A stretch of 27,810 nucleotides of DNA from NCBI GenBank assembly GCA_900540885.1, contig UQHJ01000030.1, positions 1 through 27,810 of the forward strand, given 5' to 3'. Shown in pieces: positions 24,660-27,810 of the stretch. Under the pieces are notes generated by a model, which searched no databases, was not told the origin of the DNA, and worked only from the letters and a program-made list of their open reading frames with translations. The stretch comes from an uncultured Prevotella sp. Its GTDB lineage: Bacteria; Bacteroidota; Bacteroidia; Bacteroidales; Bacteroidaceae. How positions within the stretch are numbered: the stretch's first letter is position 1; each line of letters opens with the position of its first letter. A program made the position numbers and the translations under genes.

Positions 24660-26942
24660 ATGGTAAAAATAACCAAGGAGGCTGCCCTCCACTATCACGA
24701 AATGGGCAAGCCAGGAAAGATTGAAATAGTTCCAACAAAGCCCTATCGCACTCAAACAGACTTATCACTTGCCTACTCTCCTGGCGTTGCTGAACCTTGT
24801 CTTGAAATTCAGCAAAACCCACACGACGCTTATCGCTATACCAATAAAGGTAACCTCGTAGCCGTTATCTCTAATGGTACAGCCGTACTCGGACTCGGCG
24901 ACATTGGTGCCATGAGTGGCAAACCCGTGATGGAGGGTAAGAGCTTGCTTTTTAAAATATATGCGGGCGTTGATGCTTTCGATATTGAAGTAAACGAAAA
25001 GGATCCCGATAAATTCATCGCTGCGGTAAAAGCAATCGCTCCTACCTTTGGTGGTATTAACTTGGAGGATATCAAAGCTCCTGAATGTTTCGAAATCGAA
25101 CAACGACTAAAGGCGGAATTAGACATTCCCGTCATGCACGACGACCAACATGGTACGGCAATCATCTCTGCAGCTGGTCTTATCAACGCCTTAATGGTAG
25201 CTGGCAAAAAGATTGAAGACGTTAAGATTGTTGTCAATGGTGCTGGTGCTGCTGCTATTTCATGTACGCGCCTCTACTGCGCTTTTGGCGCACGTAAAGA
25301 GAATGTGGTTATGCTCGACTCTAAGGGTGTTATCACAGCCGACCGCGACAACTTAAACGCGCAAAAGCGTGAATTTGCTACTTCTCGCACGGACGTTCAT
25401 ACACTGGCCGAAGCTATCAACGGAGCAGACGTATTTGTAGGCCTCTCTAAGGGCAACATATTGACACAAGATATGGTGCGCTCAATGGCCAACAATCCTA
25501 TCATCTTCGCTTTAGCGAACCCTGTGCCTGAAATTTCGTATGAGGACGCTACGGCTGCACGCCCCGATGTATTGATGAGTACAGGCCGTACCGACTATCC
25601 CAATCAGATCAACAACGTTATTGGCTTCCCCTACATCTTCCGTGGTGCACTCGACACCGCTGCTACGGCTATTAACGAGGAAATGAAAATGGCTGCTGCG
25701 CGCGCCATTGCCGACTTAGCCCGCCGTCCAGTGCCCGACATTGTTAACCGCGCTTACCACGTACGTAACTTTACGTTTGGCCCTGACTACTTTATTCCAA
25801 AACCCGTTGACCCCCGCCTCATCACAGAAGTAAGTATGGCAGTAGCCAAAGCAGCCATGGATAGCGGCGTAGCACGCACTCCTATTAAGGACTGGAAGGC
25901 TTACCGTCAGCGCCTACGCGAATTGATGGGACAAGAAACTAAGTTTACGCAAAACCTCTACGACACGGCACGTTCTAATCCCAAGCGCGTGGTATTCGCT
26001 GAGGGTACACACCCCACCATGTTGCAGGCTGCAGTACGTGCAAAAGAGGAGGGCATTTGCTTCCCCATTCTCTTGGGAAACGACGTACAGATTAAGCAAA
26101 CGGCTGAAGAACTGAAGTTGAACCTTGAGGGGATTGAGATTCTCAACCTTCGCAACGACACTCAAAATGAACGCCGTCATCGCTACGCACAACTCTTTGC
26201 GAAGAAGATGGAACGCAAGGGCTACACCCCACAAGAGGCTGAGGATAAGATGTACGAACGCAACTACTTCGGCATGATGATGGTTGAAACGGGAGAAGCT
26301 GACGCTTTCATCACAGGCTTGTACACCAAATACTCTAACACGTTTAAGGTGGCACGTGAGGTGATTGGCATTCGCGAGGGTTATAACCACTTCGGCACAA
26401 TGCACTTAGTCAACACGAAAAAGGGTATCCTGTTCGTAGCTGACACCTTAGTCAACCGCCACCCCAGCGAAGAAGCACTCTACGACATCGCACGCCTCTC
26501 AGCCTCAACGGTACGCTTCTTCAATCGTACTCCAACTATGGCTATGCTTTCTTACTCTAACTTTGGCACAGACAAAGACGGTAGCGCGCTCGCTGTTCAA
26601 CACGTGGTAGAACGCTTACACAAGGAGCAGCCTGACTTGGCCGTTGACGGTGAGATGCAACTCAACTTTGCCATGGACAAGGAACTGCGTGACGAGAAGT
26701 ATCCGTTCAACACATTGAAGGGACAAGACGTGAATACGCTCATCTTCCCCAACCTCTCTGCAGCCAACTCTTCTTATAAGATGGTGAAAGCACTTGAGGA
26801 CGACGATGAGGTTGTTGGCCCTATCCAAATGGGGTTGAACAAGCCTATCCACTTCACTGACTTCGAAAGTTCTGTTAACGACATTGTCAACGTCACTGCT
26901 GTAGCTGTCATCGATGCCATCGTGGCAGAGAAGAAAAAATAA
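24660..26942 (+). CDS. maeB: NADP-type malic enzyme fused to a phosphotransacetylase-like domain
   Basis: The start at ATG 24660 is chosen over an in-frame TTG at 24618 because it gives the family opening MVKITKEAALHYHE; the TTG sits inside the promoter. The product has 760 residues, the MaeB length. It decarboxylates malate to pyruvate, supplying NADPH. The malic-enzyme part (1-430) shows LAYSPGVAEPC with Tyr39, MEGKSLLFK with Lys94, LEDIKAPE with metal ligands Glu136/Asp137, HDDQHGTA (160-167) and the dinucleotide loop NGAGAAA (193-199). The C-terminal 330 residues match phosphate acetyl/butyryltransferases (VVFAEGTHPTMLQAAV, GEADAFITGLYTKY, NLSAANSSYKMV), probably a regulatory domain that senses acetyl-CoA. 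Cytoplasmic; certain as a family member. Confidence 0.96.
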   Translation: MVKITKEAALHYHEMGKPGKIEIVPTKPYRTQTDLSLAYSPGVAEPCLEIQQNPHDAYRYTNKGNLVAVISNGTAVLGLGDIGAMSGKPVMEGKSLLFKIYAGVDAFDIEVNEKDPDKFIAAVKAIAPTFGGINLEDIKAPECFEIEQRLKAELDIPVMHDDQHGTAIISAAGLINALMVAGKKIEDVKIVVNGAGAAAISCTRLYCAFGARKENVVMLDSKGVITADRDNLNAQKREFATSRTDVHTLAEAINGADVFVGLSKGNILTQDMVRSMANNPIIFALANPVPEISYEDATAARPDVLMSTGRTDYPNQINNVIGFPYIFRGALDTAATAINEEMKMAAARAIADLARRPVPDIVNRAYHVRNFTFGPDYFIPKPVDPRLITEVSMAVAKAAMDSGVARTPIKDWKAYRQRLRELMGQETKFTQNLYDTARSNPKRVVFAEGTHPTMLQAAVRAKEEGICFPILLGNDVQIKQTAEELKLNLEGIEILNLRNDTQNERRHRYAQLFAKKMERKGYTPQEAEDKMYERNYFGMMMVETGEADAFITGLYTKYSNTFKVAREVIGIREGYNHFGTMHLVNTKKGILFVADTLVNRHPSEEALYDIARLSASTVRFFNRTPTMAMLSYSNFGTDKDGSALAVQHVVERLHKEQPDLAVDGEMQLNFAMDKELRDEKYPFNTLKGQDVNTLIFPNLSAANSSYKMVKALEDDDEVVGPIQMGLNKPIHFTDFESSVNDIVNVTAVAVIDAIVAEKKK

Positions 26943-26967
26943 AATTGCAAAAGAAAAACTGCAACTT

Positions 26968-27030
26968 AAAAGTCTCTCCCCCTAACTCCCTCCCCGACCG
27001 GGAAGGAAGTTAGGGGGAGAGACTTTTATC
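26968..27030 (+). terminator. CT/GA-rich palindrome, copy 2, probable maeB terminator
   Basis: A 20-base perfect stem (26968-26987 with 27008-27027) ends in TTTT, 25 bases after the maeB stop. The arm shares CTCTCCCCCTAACT with the palindrome at 8070-8129, so the two are copies of one dispersed element used as a terminator. Confidence 0.85.
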
Positions 27031-27118
27031 GGCCCTCTACAGAATCCGCTACAAAATGTTTCAGAACGCCCTAAATAGGCATTTGGTCTTACGTATATTT
27101 TACCTACTGCATTTTTTG

Positions 27119-27437
27119 CTTTCATGTTTCATTTCTAAGTTTCAACCTATTGATTATCAGCACTTTTGAAGGCTGAAACATACGACTTTTATGTTTCATT
27201 TTTAGTTTCAATGTTTCATTCAAAAAAACACTGAGGGAGAAAAACAAAAACACTGTGGAAGCGATTTAAAAACACTGTGGGAGCGATTCAAAAACACTGA
27301 GGGAGCGATAATACGCTCCCTCAGAGGTTTGAAAAGTGAAACATGAAACTTAAAATGAAACATCCAAGTCAGATGTTTCATATTCCTAAATGATTGATAT
27401 TCAACTGCTTTATAACAAAATATGAAACATGAAAGGT
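27119..27437. repeat. Nested inverted-repeat array of GTTTCA/TGAAAC units
   Basis: Eleven copies of GTTTCA or its complement TGAAAC lie in this stretch and one more at 27058. An inner pair of arms (27191-27219 and 27336-27363) is complementary but for one substitution and one extra base. Outer arms (CTTTCATGTTTCAT near 27120-27133 and ATATGAAACATGAAAGG at 27420-27436) nest around them. A further perfect 10-base hairpin uses 27355-27364 and 27372-27381. The tandem repeat at 27224-27311 lies in the centre. No gene is seen in the whole gap 26943-27555. Confidence 0.8.
27224..27311 (+). repeat. 22-base tandem repeat, four units
   Basis: Units start at 27224, 27246, 27268 and 27290 with exact 22-base spacing. 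All begin AAAAACACTG and continue A/T-GG-G/A-AG; units 2-4 share GCGAT. There are no spacers, so it is not a CRISPR array. The last unit is followed by an inverted partial copy (27314-27324), forming an 11-base hairpin with a 6-base loop. Confidence 0.88.
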
Positions 27438-27555
27438 AAAACAAAAGTTTTGAAAACGTATAGAAATCTTCATTACTATACATCATACTATCGGTTCAAA
27501 ATCCCGACAACAAATGTAATGACTTCAAGGGTAAACCTTTTTTTGACTGCTTACC

Positions 27556-27810
27556 TTACAATGCTGATATTTCATCAAGCGCGAGTCCTGTAGCTTCAGC
27601 TATATCATTTGGTGACATGCCCATTGATAACATTTTTTTTGCTACTTCCGCACGACCTTCTGCACGTCCTTCTGCACGTCCTTCTGCACGTCCTTCCTCC
27701 TTGGCTGTATCTAATGAGTTTTTTATATCACGGTAAGCCTTTAGGCTATCTTCGTATTCTCGTAACTCAGCTTTGGTAAATTGGGCTATCTCTGCTTCTT
27801 TGAAAAGGCG
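27556..27810 (-). CDS. C-terminal part of an Rpn-family nuclease (partial)
   Basis: Reading from the window edge to the stop at 27556-27558 gives 84 residues: a charged helical stretch (FTKAELREYEDSLKAYRDIK), then EGRA four times, then VAKKMLSMGMSPNDIAEATG and LALDEISAL. This is the typical tail of Rpn recombination-promoting nuclease / PD-(D/E)XK transposase-like proteins of Bacteroidetes. The catalytic N-terminal domain lies outside the window. The EGRA run is encoded by a 12-base tandem repeat at 27645-27692. In E. coli Rpn proteins the C-terminal portion is also made alone from an internal start and inhibits the nuclease; an ATG opens MLSMGMSP here, but this use is only a guess. Confidence 0.85.
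   Translation of the reverse strand, partial: RLFKEAEIAQFTKAELREYEDSLKAYRDIKNSLDTAKEEGRAEGRAEGRAEGRAEVAKKMLSMGMSPNDIAEATGLALDEISAL
27645..27692 (-). repeat. 12-base in-frame tandem repeat inside rpn
   Basis: Four units of 12 bases (CTTCTGCACGTC on the plus strand; the first unit differs at two bases) encode EGRA each. The three units at 27657-27692 are identical, which suggests recent copy-number change by slippage; each gain or loss would keep the frame. Confidence 0.92.

Noticed and set aside
24836..25237. Long minus-strand open frames inside maeB and similar ones inside GH16/GH20
   Set aside because: They lie wholly opposite strongly conserved coding sequence and show no family motifs; shadows of codon bias.
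27224..27311. CRISPR array
   Set aside because: The four 22-base units are contiguous with no spacers between repeats, and there are no cas genes.
27220..27486. An 88-codon minus-strand reading frame in the repeat region
   Set aside because: Its codons are the reverse of the tandem and inverted repeats, with no family resemblance and a low-complexity composition.

Overview
The window is chromosomal DNA of a Bacteroidales bacterium, most likely Prevotellaceae. Four things point there: repeated Bacteroidetes-type promoters (TTG or TTTG, about 20 bases, then TAnnTTTG, for example before rplS, tRNA-Thr and mtnN), no Shine-Dalgarno sequences at the starts, several secreted glycosidases with C-terminal YDLQGR...GIYIINGQKV-type sorting tails, and a fused MaeB malic enzyme. 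The family assignment is an inference; no 16S or marker comparison was possible.

Layout. 1-167: intergenic DNA with a REP-like hairpin, a possible end of a repeat element, and a promoter. 168-5525 (+): a secreted GHL10-type hydrolase, the fused aspartokinase/homoserine dehydrogenase ThrA, and a secreted remnant or pseudoenzyme of the GH127 family. 5590-6080 (+): promoter, structured leader and gene for ribosomal protein L19, closed by a strong bidirectional terminator. 6240-10802 (-): a phosphoethanolamine-transferase-like membrane enzyme, then an HAD phosphatase - PanB - MFS transporter operon. 10935-13391 (+): a secreted TPR protein and a second GHL10 paralogue. 13550-13623: tRNA-Thr(UGU). 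13848-15056 (+): mtnN and luxS, which recycle S-adenosylhomocysteine and make AI-2. 15172-24206 (+): three large secreted glycosidases, GH29, GH16 and GH20, without SusC/SusD partners in the window; together they suit trimming of fucosylated, N-acetylhexosamine-containing host or microbial glycans. 24660-26942 (+): maeB. 27556-27810 (-): the C-terminal end of an Rpn-family nuclease, cut by the window edge.

The least explained material is intergenic. Several gaps hold long inverted repeats whose arms are themselves made of short degenerate tandem repeats: octamers after the first GHL10 gene, after thrA, and around luxS; 10-12-mers with an ATTAATG core in a 256-base hairpin before maeB; and GTTTCA/TGAAAC units flanking a four-copy 22-base tandem repeat next to rpn. 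A 23-base terminal sequence of the maeB hairpin recurs at the window start, and its core (TTGCAGTTT) recurs in other gaps. The coding genes are mostly ordinary; these repeat-built hairpins, the L19 leader, the GH127-like protein lacking its catalytic cysteine segment, and the in-frame 12-base repeat in rpn are what merit a second look.
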